Source of the DNA: Bacillus sp. 7884-1
Lineage (GTDB): Bacteria; Bacillota; Bacilli; Bacillales; Cytobacillaceae
Length of the DNA stretch: 64,000 nt
Assembly (NCBI RefSeq): GCF_002272245.1
Contig: NZ_NPDD01000167.1
Span: forward strand, 1-64,000
Direction of reading: 5' to 3'
In this document: positions 1 to 8,830 of the stretch, piece by piece
Layout of the letters: every line of letters starts with the position of its first letter
Position numbering within the stretch: position 1 is the stretch's first letter
Position numbers and translations under genes: made by a program
Notes under the pieces: generated by a model
What the model was told of the DNA's origin: nothing
Databases searched by the model: none
What the model saw: the letters and a program-made list of their open reading frames with translations, nothing else

Positions 1-14
1 CAGTGGCACCGGAA

Positions 15-173
15 CTATTCCTGATCTAATACTCCAGTTGTCTCTTGTGAAGACATTTGTTTTTGCGCTTTGGCAACTTGATTGCTTTCATGGCTGAATT
101 CATTGACTTCACTGAATTTTTTAATGTTATCTTGTTTCTGTTCCTTTTTAGTAACAGCTTCCGACTTATTCAT
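15..173 (-). CDS. small hydrophilic protein, 52 aa
   Basis: A 52-codon ORF starts at ATG 173 behind a clear GGGAGG ribosome site and ends with TAG at 15. The protein is rich in Lys, Glu, Gln and Ser, with no hydrophobic segment, so it should be cytosolic. A short stretch in the middle (EFSHESNQ) vaguely resembles the EFASETN repeat of gamma-type small acid-soluble spore proteins, but the resemblance is too short to name it. It lies downstream of carB on the same strand, separated by a terminator, so it is probably transcribed alone. Function unknown. Confidence 0.6.
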   Translation of the reverse strand: MNKSEAVTKKEQKQDNIKKFSEVNEFSHESNQVAKAQKQMSSQETTGVLDQE

Positions 174-222
174 ATTTATCCCTCCCTATTCTACCAATCA
201 CTTTTTGAATTTGACCTGAAAA

Positions 223-268
223 AAATCTAGTAATACTCTGATTATTAGAGCAACTTTGTCCTAGATTT
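223..268 (-). terminator. terminator after carB
   Basis: On the minus strand AAATCTAG pairs with CTAGATTT, an inner CTCT/AGAG stem closes the loop, and a T run follows. It sits about 55 bp after the carB stop and should end the carAB transcript. Confidence 0.65.
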
Positions 269-324
269 AAAAAATGTAATCAATTTTGTTTTGCCTTAGC
301 TTCATCATAAAACCAAGCGAGCTG

Positions 325-3300
325 TTATGTACTTCGCATTGGTGTTGTTTGGAAACGAATGGTTTCAAGTACACGAAAGATTGCGACTACTGTATCAAGA
401 GAGGTTAAACATGGAATACCATTTTCAACTGCTTCACGACGAATTTTAAATCCGTCACGTGCAGGCTGTTTTCCCTTTGTTAGTGTATTGACCACAAGCT
501 GTGCTTTACCATTACGAATTACCTCTAACAAGTTCTCCTCTTCGGATTCGATTTTATTTACAACATTTACAGGAATTCCTTCTTGCTTAAATGCAGCAGC
601 AGTCCCTGCTGTTGCCAGGATACGATACCCAATGTTGTAGAAACGTTTAGCCAGTTCAGCAGCTTCCGCCTTATCTTTGTCCGCAACTGTAAACAATACA
701 TACCCGTGGGGCTTGATTGAAGTACCGGAAGCAATAAATCCTTTATACAGTGCTTTTTCCAATGTTGTATCTTGTCCCATTACTTCCCCGGTTGATTTCA
801 TTTCGGGTCCAAGTGTTATATCTACTTTTCTTAGCTTTGCAAATGAGAATACAGGGACTTTCACATAAACATTGTTCTCTTCGGGATGAATGCCTGATTG
901 AAGCCCGAGCTCCGGTAACGTTTTTCCTAACATTATTTTGGTAGCAAGATTTGCCATTGGAACACGTGTAATTTTGCTTAGGAATGGCACTGTGCGGCTC
1001 GCGCGCGGATTAACTTCCAATACATACACTTTCCCTTTTGTTAAGACGAACTGAATATTAAGTAAACCTACTATTTGAAAACCTTTTGCAATTCTTGTTG
1101 TATAGTCAATAATTGTCGCCTTTGTTTCTTCTGATAGGCTTTGTGGCGGATACACACCGATCGAGTCACCTGAATGGACACCTGCACGCTCAATATGTTC
1201 CATAATACCTGGAATGAATACATTCTCTCCATCAGAGATAGCATCTACTTCCATTTCCTGGCCTGTTAAATAACGGTCAATCAATACTGGCTGATCCTCG
1301 TGAACTTGGACCGCATTTTTCATGTAATGAAGTAATTCCTCAGTTTGATATACAATTTCCATTGCCCTTCCGCCTAGTACAAAAGAAGGCCGAATCAGTA
1401 CAGGGAAGCCAATATCCTCTGCAATTTTTACCGCTTGTTCTACTGAAGTTACGGTTTTCCCTAAAGGCTGCGGAATATCCAGAGCTCCCAATGTTTTTTC
1501 GAACTTTTCACGGTCTTCTGCTGCCTCAAGACTCTCAAGTGATGTGCCTAAAATTTTCACACCCCGGCTTGCCAATTCCCCGGCCAAGTTAATCCCCGTT
1601 TGCCCGCCAAATTGTACAACAACACCCAGTGGATTTTCTAAATCAATAATATGCATAACATCTTCAATGGTTAATGGCTCAAAGTACAGCTTGTCTGAAA
1701 TACTAAAATCGGTTGAAACTGTTTCGGGGTTATTATTAATAATAATTGCCTCGTAACCTGCTTCGCGAATAGCCCAGACAGAGTGAACCGTTGCATAGTC
1801 GAACTCCACTCCTTGTCCGATACGAATGGGTCCAGACCCGAGTACGATAACACTCTTCTTCTCAGTGACAATTGATTCGTTTTCATCTTCATACGTACCG
1901 TAAAAATAAGGCGTTTCGGATTCAAATTCAGCTGCACATGTATCCACCATTTTATATACAGGGATGATTCCATTCTCTTTCCGATATTCATATACTTCGC
2001 GTTCTGTCATTCCCCATAGTCTTGCTATAGTTTTATCTGAAAAACCGATTTTCTTTGCTTCAAGGAGAATTTCTCTATCGCCTTTGTTTTCTTCCAAAAC
2101 CTTTTCAAATTTGACTATATTGTCAAACTTCGCAAGGAAGAAGATATCAATTTTGCTCCACTCATGAATTTGTTCAATCGTTTTTCCTCTGCGGAGTGCT
2201 TCACCTATGTAGAATAAGCGCTCATCACCTGCTGTACGAATACGTTTTTCAATCAATTCATCATTGATTTGATCTGCATCATTTAAGGCTAGGTGATATA
2301 CTTTCAATTCAAGTGAACGAACCGCTTTTAATAGTGACTCTTCGAGCGTACGGCCGATTGCCATTACTTCACCTGTCGCTTTCATTTGTGTACCAAGCTT
2401 CCGATTGGCCGATTCAAATTTATCAAATGGCCAGCGCGGAATTTTGGTTACTACATAATCCAGGGCAGGTTCAAAAGATGCATAGGTTCTTTCTGTTACA
2501 GGATTCATCATTTCATCTAACGTAAAACCTACTGCAATTTTCGCCGAAAGTTTCGCAATTGGGTATCCTGTTGCTTTTGAAGCCAGCGCGGATGAGCGGC
2601 TCACACGCGGGTTTACTTCAATAATAAAGTATTGAAAGCTGAAGGGATCTAAGGCAAGCTGAACGTTGCATCCACCCTCAATCTTCAGGGCACGAATAAT
2701 CTTTAAAGATGCATTACGCAATAATTGATACTCACGATCGCTTAAGGTTTGACTCGGTGCTACAACAATTGAATCACCTGTATGGACACCAACAGGATCG
2801 ATGTTTTCCATGTTGCACACAACAATAGCATTATCATTGCTGTCACGCATTACTTCGTACTCAATTTCTTTAAACCCGGCAATACTTCTCTCGAGCAGGC
2901 ATTGGGTAACAGGACTGTATTTTAAGCCACTCGTTACAGTTTCAATTAATTCTTCTTTATAGTGGCAAATACCGCCGCCCGTTCCTCCAAGTGTATAGGC
3001 CGGACGAACAATAACAGGGTAGCCAACTTGTTCCACGAATGCATATGCCTCTTCCAGCGTATGAATAATTTCACTGTCCGGAACTGGTTCATTCAGTTCG
3101 TTCATTAATGAACGGAACAAATCTCGGTCTTCTGCTTGTTCAATCGCGCTTAATTTTGTTCCTAAAATTTCAACGCCCAGCTCTTCTAAAATACCTGATT
3201 TGGCCAATTCTACAGTAAGATTTAACCCTGTTTGCCCACCTAGAGTCGGTAAAATGGCATCCGGACGTTCTTTATATATGATGGAGCTTACGAACTCAAC

Positions 3301-3510
3301 AGTTAACGGCTCGATGTATACTTTATCTGCCATTTCCGTATCGGTCATAATGGTCGCTGGATTTGAGTTAACAAGAATGACTTTATACCCTTCTTCTTTT
3401 AATGCGATACATGCCTGCGTGCCCGCATAATCAAACTCTGCCGCTTGTCCAATAACAATTGGTCCTGATCCAATTACTAAAATTGTTTCAATGTCTAAGC
3501 GTTTTGTCAT
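325..3510 (-). CDS. carB: carbamoyl-phosphate synthase large subunit
   Basis: Makes carbamoyl phosphate from bicarbonate, ATP and ammonia supplied by the small subunit, feeding pyrimidine or arginine synthesis in the cytosol. At 1061 aa it has the full family layout: an N-terminal carboxyphosphate half with an ATP-grasp domain (about residues 125-320), an oligomerisation region (about 400-550), a second ATP-grasp half (from about 665), and a C-terminal MGS-like allosteric domain (about 930-1061). Both halves show the repeated GSGPI.IGQ..EFDYA opening typical of this internally duplicated protein. The start overlaps the end of carA by 23 bp, so the two are translationally coupled. No pyr or arg genes adjoin in the window, so the pathway is not settled; pyrAB is an alternative name. 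Confidence 0.97.
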   Translation of the reverse strand: MTKRLDIETILVIGSGPIVIGQAAEFDYAGTQACIALKEEGYKVILVNSNPATIMTDTEMADKVYIEPLTVEFVSSIIYKERPDAILPTLGGQTGLNLTVELAKSGILEELGVEILGTKLSAIEQAEDRDLFRSLMNELNEPVPDSEIIHTLEEAYAFVEQVGYPVIVRPAYTLGGTGGGICHYKEELIETVTSGLKYSPVTQCLLERSIAGFKEIEYEVMRDSNDNAIVVCNMENIDPVGVHTGDSIVVAPSQTLSDREYQLLRNASLKIIRALKIEGGCNVQLALDPFSFQYFIIEVNPRVSRSSALASKATGYPIAKLSAKIAVGFTLDEMMNPVTERTYASFEPALDYVVTKIPRWPFDKFESANRKLGTQMKATGEVMAIGRTLEESLLKAVRSLELKVYHLALNDADQINDELIEKRIRTAGDERLFYIGEALRRGKTIEQIHEWSKIDIFFLAKFDNIVKFEKVLEENKGDREILLEAKKIGFSDKTIARLWGMTEREVYEYRKENGIIPVYKMVDTCAAEFESETPYFYGTYEDENESIVTEKKSVIVLGSGPIRIGQGVEFDYATVHSVWAIREAGYEAIIINNNPETVSTDFSISDKLYFEPLTIEDVMHIIDLENPLGVVVQFGGQTGINLAGELASRGVKILGTSLESLEAAEDREKFEKTLGALDIPQPLGKTVTSVEQAVKIAEDIGFPVLIRPSFVLGGRAMEIVYQTEELLHYMKNAVQVHEDQPVLIDRYLTGQEMEVDAISDGENVFIPGIMEHIERAGVHSGDSIGVYPPQSLSEETKATIIDYTTRIAKGFQIVGLLNIQFVLTKGKVYVLEVNPRASRTVPFLSKITRVPMANLATKIMLGKTLPELGLQSGIHPEENNVYVKVPVFSFAKLRKVDITLGPEMKSTGEVMGQDTTLEKALYKGFIASGTSIKPHGYVLFTVADKDKAEAAELAKRFYNIGYRILATAGTAAAFKQEGIPVNVVNKIESEEENLLEVIRNGKAQLVVNTLTKGKQPARDGFKIRREAVENGIPCLTSLDTVVAIFRVLETIRFQTTPMRST

Positions 3511-4594
3511 CGTTCGTCCCTACCTTCTTCCTTGCTTCCATTAATTCAATGAAACGGTCAAATAAATAGTTTGCGTCTTCTGGTCCCGGAGATGCCTCAG
3601 GATGGTATTGGACAGTAAAAGCTGGATACTTGTCATGCTTTAACCCCTCAACTGTCCCGTCATTTAATGCAATATGTGTTACTGATAAATCAGTTCCTTC
3701 TAAAGAATCCATACAAACTGTATACCCATGGTTTTGCGAGGTAATTTCAACGCGATTTGTTTCTAAATTTTTAACAGGATGGTTTGACCCGCGGTGGCCA
3801 AACTTCAATCTTTCTGTATCTGCTCCGCATGCAAGTGCGACCAATTGATGACCTAAGCAAATGCCGAACAATGGTATTTTCCCAAGGACACCTTTAATCA
3901 TTTCAATTCCTTCTGTTATTTCTTTCGGATCCCCTGGTCCATTACTTAACATGATGCCATCCGGATTTAGATTAAATATTTTTTCTGCCGTTGTATCATA
4001 CGGAACGACTATAACATCACAGTTGCGCAGCGTTAACTCCCGTAAAATACCGTGCTTCATTCCGTAGTCGACTAGCAGGACTTTAAAACCTCTTCCAGGA
4101 CTCGGATAGGAACGTTTTGTTGATACTTGTTTCACCTGATCTCTCGTCCATTCTGCTTTCTTTAAATCTGCCACTACTTCTTCAACAATAACATCCATGC
4201 TGCAGATTCTTCCTTTTAGAATCCCATGCTCGCGGATTTTTCTTGTAAGCTTCCTTGTATCAATTCCCGCTAAACCTGGAATATCTTTGTCTTTTAAATA
4301 TTTATCAAGTGGAAATTGACTACGGAAATTTGACGGTATTTCGCAAAATTCTTTTACAATCAAACCATTAATTGTTGGTTCAATCGATTCAAAATCATCA
4401 CGATTAATTCCATAGTTACCAATAAGTGGGTAAGTCAATGTAACAATTTGACTGCAATAAGAAGGATCCGACAAAATTTCCTGATAGCCGGTCATACCTG
4501 TGTTAAATACAACTTCACCTATCAATTCCTTCTCACTGCCAAATCCTTTTCCAACAAATACAGTACCATCTTCTAAAATGAGTTGACGTTTCAT
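3488..4594 (-). CDS. carA: carbamoyl-phosphate synthase small subunit (glutaminase)
   Basis: Glutamine amidotransferase subunit that passes ammonia to CarB. The 368-aa protein has the N-terminal CPSase small-chain domain and a class I amidotransferase domain with the nucleophile in FGICLGHQ and the catalytic His/Glu in [11 protein letters not shown]. An AAAGGAG site lies 9 nt before ATG 4594. By recollection of family sequences the N-terminus and the [16 protein letters not shown] and SPGRG blocks look closer to Bacillus PyrAA than to the arginine-specific CarA, yet the gene stands outside any pyr operon here. I see no convincing PyrR-binding or T-box element in the roughly 260-nt leader, which does contain a short Arg-rich ORF. 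Confidence 0.96.
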   Translation of the reverse strand: MKRQLILEDGTVFVGKGFGSEKELIGEVVFNTGMTGYQEILSDPSYCSQIVTLTYPLIGNYGINRDDFESIEPTINGLIVKEFCEIPSNFRSQFPLDKYLKDKDIPGLAGIDTRKLTRKIREHGILKGRICSMDVIVEEVVADLKKAEWTRDQVKQVSTKRSYPSPGRGFKVLLVDYGMKHGILRELTLRNCDVIVVPYDTTAEKIFNLNPDGIMLSNGPGDPKEITEGIEMIKGVLGKIPLFGICLGHQLVALACGADTERLKFGHRGSNHPVKNLETNRVEITSQNHGYTVCMDSLEGTDLSVTHIALNDGTVEGLKHDKYPAFTVQYHPEASPGPEDANYLFDRFIELMEARKKVGTNDDKTLRH

Positions 4595-4630
4595 TCCATT
4601 ACACTCCTTTCTTCCATACGCATTATCCTT

Positions 4631-4714
4631 CTACCCCGCAATCGTTTGATTAACGCCTGTTGATCTTCTCTTCCTCGTAAAAGGAGGATTCATTTTATAG
4701 TATTTGGAGGGCAT
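4631..4714 (-). other. candidate upstream ORF in the carA leader (27 aa)
   Basis: Inside the carA leader an ORF of 27 codons runs from ATG 4714 to TAG 4631, 36 bp before carA. Its centre reads FTRKRRSTG, with three arginine codons in four (AGG AAG AGA AGA, 4664-4675). A second mini-ORF of 10 codons ([10 protein letters not shown]) follows and overlaps the carA start as ATGA. No good ribosome site precedes the 27-codon ORF, so translation is doubtful. If translated, stalling at the arginine codons could couple carAB expression to arginine supply. This is inference only. Confidence 0.25.
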
Positions 4715-4864
4715 CACGAGCAATTCCAATGATTCACAAATTGAAGGGGTTCCGCTAAAAAGGTTTTTATTTATTTTATTATTGCGTAAAGTTAAAACTA
4801 CTTCTTTCCTAATTTGTATTTTTACAGGACATTCCTATAATCTCCTTATTTGCCAATAAAATGT

Positions 4865-4891
4865 ATTATATAAAATAAGAAAAATTGTCCA
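4865..4891 (-). promoter_or_regulatory. candidate sigma-A promoter of carAB
   Basis: On the minus strand TGGACA (4891-4886) and a perfect TATAAT (4870-4865) are separated by 15 bp, slightly short. Transcription would start near 4857, giving a leader of about 260 nt before carA. Confidence 0.45.
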
Positions 4892-4943
4892 CTTTTTTGT
4901 ATATTTGGCAACACTTGAGCAGGCATTTTTAGAGCGAAACGTC

Positions 4944-4978
4944 AAAAAAACGCCTTCAAATTTTTGAAGGCGTTTTTT
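4944..4978. terminator. bidirectional terminator-like hairpin
   Basis: AACGCCTTCAAA and TTTGAAGGCGTT form a near-perfect stem flanked by an A run on the left and a T run on the right, so it can act in either direction. It isolates carAB from the sequence that follows. Confidence 0.7.
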
Positions 4979-5001
4979 GTAATTTGAGAGAAATTTTCTG
5001 T

Positions 5002-5068
5002 GACCAAGGGGACGGTTCTAGCGGTCCTTTTTGTTTAACTTGTCCCATGAGAACCGTCCCTATGGACA
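5002..5068. repeat. REP-like palindromic element, full copy
   Basis: Two inverted modules: GGGACGGTTCT on the left and AGAACCGTCCC on the right, each flanked by GACC/GGTCC-type ends and joined by a T-rich spacer. Near-identical full copies lie at 8643 and 14653, half copies at 5306, 11592, 12199 and 16497, and degenerate copies at 13186 and 20232. The layout resembles the REP/BIME elements mobilised by RAYT (Y1) transposases. No such transposase is encoded in the window. Confidence 0.75.
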
Positions 5069-5278
5069 CTACCAGATAAAACCGAAATTTCAGTTCCACA
5101 AAGAAGACATGTTGGGCATACCTCTGAAAAATATGAACGAGTTGAAGAAATCTTTCTTACTAATAAAGTGATGTATAAAGGTCATTTTGGCGATGCGATC
5201 GTGCGAGTCTGCGATACAGAAAAAATGACAGACTTGCTCTATCATATACTAAAGGAAGACCCTGAAATATTTTCTTGA
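5069..5278 (+). pseudogene. 3' remnant of an unrecognised gene
   Basis: An open frame of about 70 codons begins inside the REP copy and ends with TGA at 5278. Codon usage and composition look coding (VPQRRHVGHTSEKYERVEEI, then VRVCDTEKMTDLLYHILKED), but there is no start codon or ribosome site. It reads like the C-terminal part of a gene whose 5' end was lost when the REP element arrived. Another REP half copy follows at 5306. I do not recognise the family. Confidence 0.35.
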
Positions 5279-5305
5279 TATTTAGTGCCTCGCAACGGGG
5301 ACCGT

Positions 5306-5330
5306 GACCGTGGGGACGGTTCTGGTGGCT
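5306..5330. repeat. REP-like half copy
   Basis: GACCGTGGGGACGGTTCTGG followed by TGGC matches one module of the full element at 5002. It sits right after the broken ORF ending at 5278. Confidence 0.65.
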
Positions 5331-5415
5331 TTTTTATAATTATTAGTGTCGTAGCTAAGATGAAGAAGCTAATCCAATTTGAATTTGTTCAGAAGTAGAT
5401 TCAAGAAAACAAAAA

Positions 5416-5449
5416 AACCACCCTTCGCTATCGTTAGCAAATGGTGGTT
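5416..5449 (-). terminator. terminator of the lipoprotein pair
   Basis: AACCACC and GGTGGTT form the stem, with an A run on the left that reads as a U tract on the minus strand. It lies downstream of the small lipoprotein gene ending at 5510. Confidence 0.55.
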
Positions 5450-5509
5450 CTCACAAATAATCTGCATTTAAAACAACAAGCAATAAGATTATTGCTAGGC
5501 AAAAGTTAA

Positions 5510-5677
5510 TCATTCTGGATTTGAACAAACAAAAATATCAGCATCAGGGTCTAATGTTAAAACTTCCTCGGCGTCAATACTCTCAATTGTTACTTTAGTT
5601 GTTTCCCATACATTACTGCATCCCGTAATTGTAAATAAAAATAATGCAATCAATGAATAGAATAACTTCCGAAACAA
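5510..5677 (-). CDS. small putative lipoprotein, 55 aa
   Basis: A TTG start at 5677 follows a GGGGGGAG ribosome site. The protein opens with a charged residue pair (FRK), then a hydrophobic stretch ending in the lipobox FTITGC (Cys20), and continues with an acidic tail rich in Glu and Asp. It should be exported and anchored by its lipidated cysteine. It lies 77 bp downstream of another lipoprotein gene on the same strand, so the two are probably co-transcribed and end at the hairpin at 5416. Function unknown. Confidence 0.6.
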   Translation of the reverse strand: MFRKLFYSLIALFLFTITGCSNVWETTKVTIESIDAEEVLTLDPDADIFVCSNPE

Positions 5678-5754
5678 CCTACTCCCCCCTTTTTAAGCTA
5701 ATAGACGGATAAAATCTATCAAAAATTCCTTATTCTACTCTCTAGGTCAAATCA

Positions 5755-6189
5755 TTATTTTAAGTCTGATAATTTTTCTCCCGTAATAATTTCGTATAGG
5801 ACTGCCGATTTTTCTTTATCTAATTGAGCATATTTACTTTCAGCTTCTATAACAAGTTCTACTTTTTCCTTATTTGGGCTTATCCAGAGCTCATACAACA
5901 CTGCTTTCGCTTCAATGTTAGGATTTTTGTATTGAAATCCAAACCTGTAATCAGGAGGGCGTATCATAGACACTTTTGCATTTTCCCAATCAATATATGA
6001 TAAAATCTCTTTCACTTTTTTAACTTGCTCATTATTATTAATTTCTTTAAAGTCCTCATAATGATTTTCATTCACCATATACTTTTGGACTTCTATCCTT
6101 TGTTTCCCATCTTTTAAATCATTTGAACAACCTGCTAAAAATATAAATATCATTCCAATAGTGACCATTAATTTTCTGTATTGTTTCAA
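5755..6189 (-). CDS. putative lipoprotein, 144 aa
   Basis: The N-terminus MKQYRKLMVTIGMIFIFLAG followed by Cys21 is a classic lipoprotein signal with a LAGC lipobox. The rest (about 120 aa) is hydrophilic, with mixed beta-prone and charged segments. It resembles the small Bacillus lipoproteins of unknown role that carry a region like DWENAKVSMIRPPDYRF, but I cannot assign a family. The gene ends 77 bp before the smaller lipoprotein gene and probably heads a two-gene transcript. Confidence 0.75.
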   Translation of the reverse strand: MKQYRKLMVTIGMIFIFLAGCSNDLKDGKQRIEVQKYMVNENHYEDFKEINNNEQVKKVKEILSYIDWENAKVSMIRPPDYRFGFQYKNPNIEAKAVLYELWISPNKEKVELVIEAESKYAQLDKEKSAVLYEIITGEKLSDLK

Positions 6190-6358
6190 GTGAATCCACC
6201 CCTTTTATTATAGGACGAATTGTTTTAGGTAAAGTTTCGACGTGTACCATCATAAAACATTCTTCGACCAACCTGTTAACTGGCTAGCCCTCTGGTTCCT
6301 GCGAACACCAAAGTATCTTAAAGTCTTTTTTCATTAAAAGCCCTTAGCATAAAGAAGA

Positions 6359-6384
6359 GCTCGATTCTTACTGTAGAATCGAGC
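6359..6384. terminator. terminator downstream of the MFS gene
   Basis: GCTCGATTCT and AGAATCGAGC form a perfect 10-bp stem with a 6-nt loop. A T-rich tract follows on the plus strand (CTGTTTTT) and a weaker one on the minus strand. It lies 30 bp past the end of the MFS gene. Confidence 0.65.
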
Positions 6385-6413
6385 CTGTTTTTGAATAACT
6401 TTTCATCATAAAG

Positions 6414-7730
6414 CTATGATAAGTTCGTTCTACTTGCTGTAACTTCCTTTTTAACATGAAGGGTCTGATTCTTTTCCTTCGCTTCTGATACCCATTTATC
6501 AAGTGATAAATAAATAATACCGGCAAAGATACAACCTATTCCTAGAACAGTAAAAAGAACCTGACCAAGATGTTCATCAAGCAAAAAACCTGCAAAAATG
6601 GGACCGAATGCACTGCCAACGATCCACTGAAGACTTGCTGCCCCCATATAGGTACCACGTAAATGTTCAGGTGCAATATTCGCTACAAATGTCATTTGTA
6701 CCGGGGATAAGAGCATTTCCCCTAATGTGTATATTCCATAGATAATGATAAGAATTAAAAGGATACTCCAATAGGAAAACTGGAGCTTTGTAAAAAAGAT
6801 TGGCAGCCATCCTACTGAAAGCAGCCCAAAACCAAATAAAACCGAACCATATAGCATGACCTTTCCAAGTTTGCGCTTACTTGCCCATTTCGATATCGCA
6901 AATTGGAAGAAAACGACCAGTGCACCGTTAAAAGCCATTAAATAAGGATATGGATTTTGGGCATCGGAAAGTGCCGGCAATTGTTGATCAAAATGCAGTG
7001 GCAGCATCCCTTCCGTTTGTGAGAATCCCATTGAAATAACAATTCCCGTGATAATATAGAAAAATAAAATTTTATCTTTGACGAGCACCGTAAATATAGA
7101 TGGCAGTTTCTCTTCTTTATCAAGATCTTTCGTATCCTTTTTTCGTTCATTTTTCGGAAGTGTTTCTGTAAGCAAGAGCGCTAAAAATAGAGAATAAATA
7201 AAAACGGATGAAGCAGCAATGATAAAAATAACTGACTTTGATAAAAACACAACGGATGCTCCAAGTAATGGACCGATTGCTGCTCCAATATTGTGTCCCA
7301 TTCGAAGCAGCCCAAATGCTTCCGTTCTTCCTTCTTCATCCGTCACATCAGCGACCATGGCTGATGCCGCAGGATGAAAAAGAGAATTAAACAAACCGAA
7401 AAAACTCGATATCAATAAGAAAGGATAGAAACCATCGAAAAAAATAAAACCAAGCATAACCAATCCATTTCCAACCATTGAAACAATCATAATAGGTTTC
7501 CTGCCATATTGATCCGCAAGCTTTCCACCTATTAATGAACCAAGCACTCCTGCAAGTGGTCCCATCGCCATCACAACACCAACTTGCCAAAAATGATCCA
7601 CCTTATCACTCATATATAAGGCGAAAAAGGGCATTAACATCATCATCGCAATACCATTAATCGATTCGCCGATAAAACGAATCCAAATATTACGATCCAT
7701 GTTTCGAAAGGCATGTAAACTCATTTTCAT
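6414..7730 (-). CDS. MFS multidrug exporter (DHA1-like), attenuator controlled
   Basis: A 438-aa, 12-helix major facilitator. Motif A appears as GGKLADQYGRKP between helices 2 and 3. The C half shows the repeated helix pattern, and the C-terminus is cytosolic and charged. Family members export drugs in exchange for protons. An upstream extension of the open frame to 7817 exists, but its first residues are encoded by a terminator hairpin. The ATG at 7730 has a good AGGAAAAAG ribosome site and is the likely start. The gene is preceded by a 40-codon leader ORF and a strong terminator, the arrangement used for ribosome-mediated induction of antibiotic-resistance genes. Substrate unknown. Confidence 0.85.
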   Translation of the reverse strand: MKMSLHAFRNMDRNIWIRFIGESINGIAMMMLMPFFALYMSDKVDHFWQVGVVMAMGPLAGVLGSLIGGKLADQYGRKPIMIVSMVGNGLVMLGFIFFDGFYPFLLISSFFGLFNSLFHPAASAMVADVTDEEGRTEAFGLLRMGHNIGAAIGPLLGASVVFLSKSVIFIIAASSVFIYSLFLALLLTETLPKNERKKDTKDLDKEEKLPSIFTVLVKDKILFFYIITGIVISMGFSQTEGMLPLHFDQQLPALSDAQNPYPYLMAFNGALVVFFQFAISKWASKRKLGKVMLYGSVLFGFGLLSVGWLPIFFTKLQFSYWSILLILIIIYGIYTLGEMLLSPVQMTFVANIAPEHLRGTYMGAASLQWIVGSAFGPIFAGFLLDEHLGQVLFTVLGIGCIFAGIIYLSLDKWVSEAKEKNQTLHVKKEVTASRTNLS

Positions 7731-7780
7731 TTCTTTTTCCTCATTTCTCTTTGACTGAAAGATTATACTTTTACCAGAAC

Positions 7781-7815
7781 AAAAAAGCCGTGAGCAAGTT
7801 AAACCCGCCCACGGC
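7781..7815 (-). terminator. leader terminator (candidate attenuator) before the MFS gene
   Basis: On the minus strand GCCGTGGGC pairs with GCTCACGGC (9 bp, one G-U), with an 11-nt loop, followed by TTTTTTG. It lies between the leader ORF stop (7851) and the MFS start (7730), so it would abort transcription before the exporter. Part of the leader ORF (GGGAGCA) can pair with the terminator's 3' arm (TGCTC), offering an antiterminator. Confidence 0.8.
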
Positions 7816-7850
7816 ATTTTAATTAAAATGAAAGAATGGGTAAGGAAAAC

Positions 7851-7973
7851 TTATGGTTGAACAATCGTTTTATAGTTAAAAAAGGGCACACTGCTCCCGT
7901 TAGACATAAGTACATATTTGGTGGAACATACTTCTACTATCCAATTAACCTTAAAACGTAAACCAGTAAGCAT
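7851..7973 (-). CDS. leader peptide, 40 aa, upstream of the MFS exporter
   Basis: ATG 7973 follows a textbook GGAGGTG ribosome site and opens a 40-codon ORF, MLTGLRFKVNWIVEVCSTKY and on to IVQP. It ends 36 bp before the terminator hairpin at 7815-7781. No domain is recognisable. Its position between a good promoter and a terminator that precedes a drug exporter is that of regulatory leader peptides. In known cases (erm genes, bmrB-bmrCD and similar) antibiotic-stalled ribosomes on the leader ORF change RNA folding and permit read-through. The same role is inferred here. Confidence 0.65.
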   Translation of the reverse strand: MLTGLRFKVNWIVEVCSTKYVLMSNGSSVPFFNYKTIVQP

Positions 7974-8028
7974 TTCCTTACACCTCCTATTCCTGAAATT
8001 TTTTAAATTATCTTAATTATCCATAAGA

Positions 8029-8058
8029 ATTATAATTTATTATTAACATGCATGTAAA
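8029..8058 (-). promoter_or_regulatory. promoter of the leader peptide-MFS unit
   Basis: TTTACA (8058-8053) and TATAAT (8034-8029) are spaced 18 bp apart on the minus strand. Transcription would start near 8022, about 50 nt before the leader ORF and about 290 nt before the MFS start. The rest of the 300-bp gap to the divergent gene at 8275 shows nothing further that I can support. Confidence 0.6.
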
Positions 8059-8274
8059 GAAATTCCTTAAAGAAAAATAAAGAACTTTAAGTAAGCTATT
8101 AGGACAGTCCTCTCAAGTAAAAATGGCTGCCTTTTCATATACCCTTCTCTAATGAGGATAAAGCCTGCTTCCTAAATATAGTGAGTAAAACTAATTCAAC
8201 TGGGTAGTATATGTTTAGGATGATTTACGTTCATATTTAGCATTTTTCCTATCAATCAATGAGGAAGTGAATAG

Positions 8275-8577
8275 ATGAAACACAGTAACGAACAAAATAA
8301 CTTTGATGGAAATGTAGAAGAAAGTGGTAACAACCTAGCTGGTAGTGATGCTAATCAGGATACCAGTGACTTTGGTGAAAGTAAAACAGCAGGAACTTTA
8401 ACTGATGCCGTTGCGGGTGCTATGATAGGTGCTCCATTTGGACTATTTGGTGCTGTTATAGGCGGTGTTACGGGCGGTGTTATTGGTAACCAGATGGTGG
8501 AGACTGCTGATGCAGATAACAATATAGCTTCCAATAATCGTGATGTGAGCAATAATACTAACTCTATAAATGAGTAG
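8275..8577 (+). CDS. glycine-zipper protein, 100 aa
   Basis: ATG 8275 follows GAGGAAGTG. The protein has a hydrophilic Asn/Asp/Glu/Ser-rich N-terminus (1-38), a central hydrophobic glycine-zipper segment (about 39-75, with repeated GxxxG-type spacing such as GAMIGAPFGLFGAVIGG), and a polar C-terminus rich in Asn and Asp. Glycine zippers pack helices in membranes or form oligomers. There is no cleavable signal. Short proteins of this shape are widespread in spore-formers with no assigned role. It stands alone between divergent neighbours. Confidence 0.7.
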   Translation: MKHSNEQNNFDGNVEESGNNLAGSDANQDTSDFGESKTAGTLTDAVAGAMIGAPFGLFGAVIGGVTGGVIGNQMVETADADNNIASNNRDVSNNTNSINE

Positions 8578-8642
8578 CTATTTTTCAAGGATTCCAATTA
8601 ATTTAACTAGGGAATGGAAATTTTCCTTTAACCACAGAGACA

Positions 8643-8710
8643 AAACCGTGGGGACGGTTCTCGCGGTCCTTTTTGTCTAACTTGTACCATGAGAACCGTC
8701 CCTCTGGACA
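8643..8710. repeat. REP-like palindromic element, full copy
   Basis: Nearly the same sequence as the 5002 copy over its whole length, including the spacer CTTTTTGT.TAACTTGT.CC. Such identity between copies 3.6 kb apart implies recent spread or gene conversion. Confidence 0.75.
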
Positions 8711-8751
8711 TTTACTTCTCCACCATTACTCCTCAGATTATTGTGAAATCC

Positions 8752-8793
8752 AAAAAAAAAACGTTCCTTACAAAATGCAAGGAACGTTTTTTT
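8752..8793. terminator. bidirectional terminator
   Basis: ACGTTCCTT and AAGGAACGT form a 9-bp stem flanked by nine A on the left and a run of T on the right. It closes the minus-strand DHA2 exporter gene and could also end plus-strand transcription from 8275. Confidence 0.8.
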
Positions 8794-8830
8794 CTGTTGA
8801 TAAGTCTTTTATCATTGGATACCTAAGCCA

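Noticed and set aside
4800-4840. ArgR box in the carA leader (TGTATTTTTACA)
   Set aside because: Palindromic, but it lacks the TGAAT half-sites of the ArgR/AhrC consensus.
7731-7817. Longer N-terminus for the MFS exporter
   Set aside because: These codons are made by the terminator hairpin and its U tract; the ATG at 7730 has the ribosome site.
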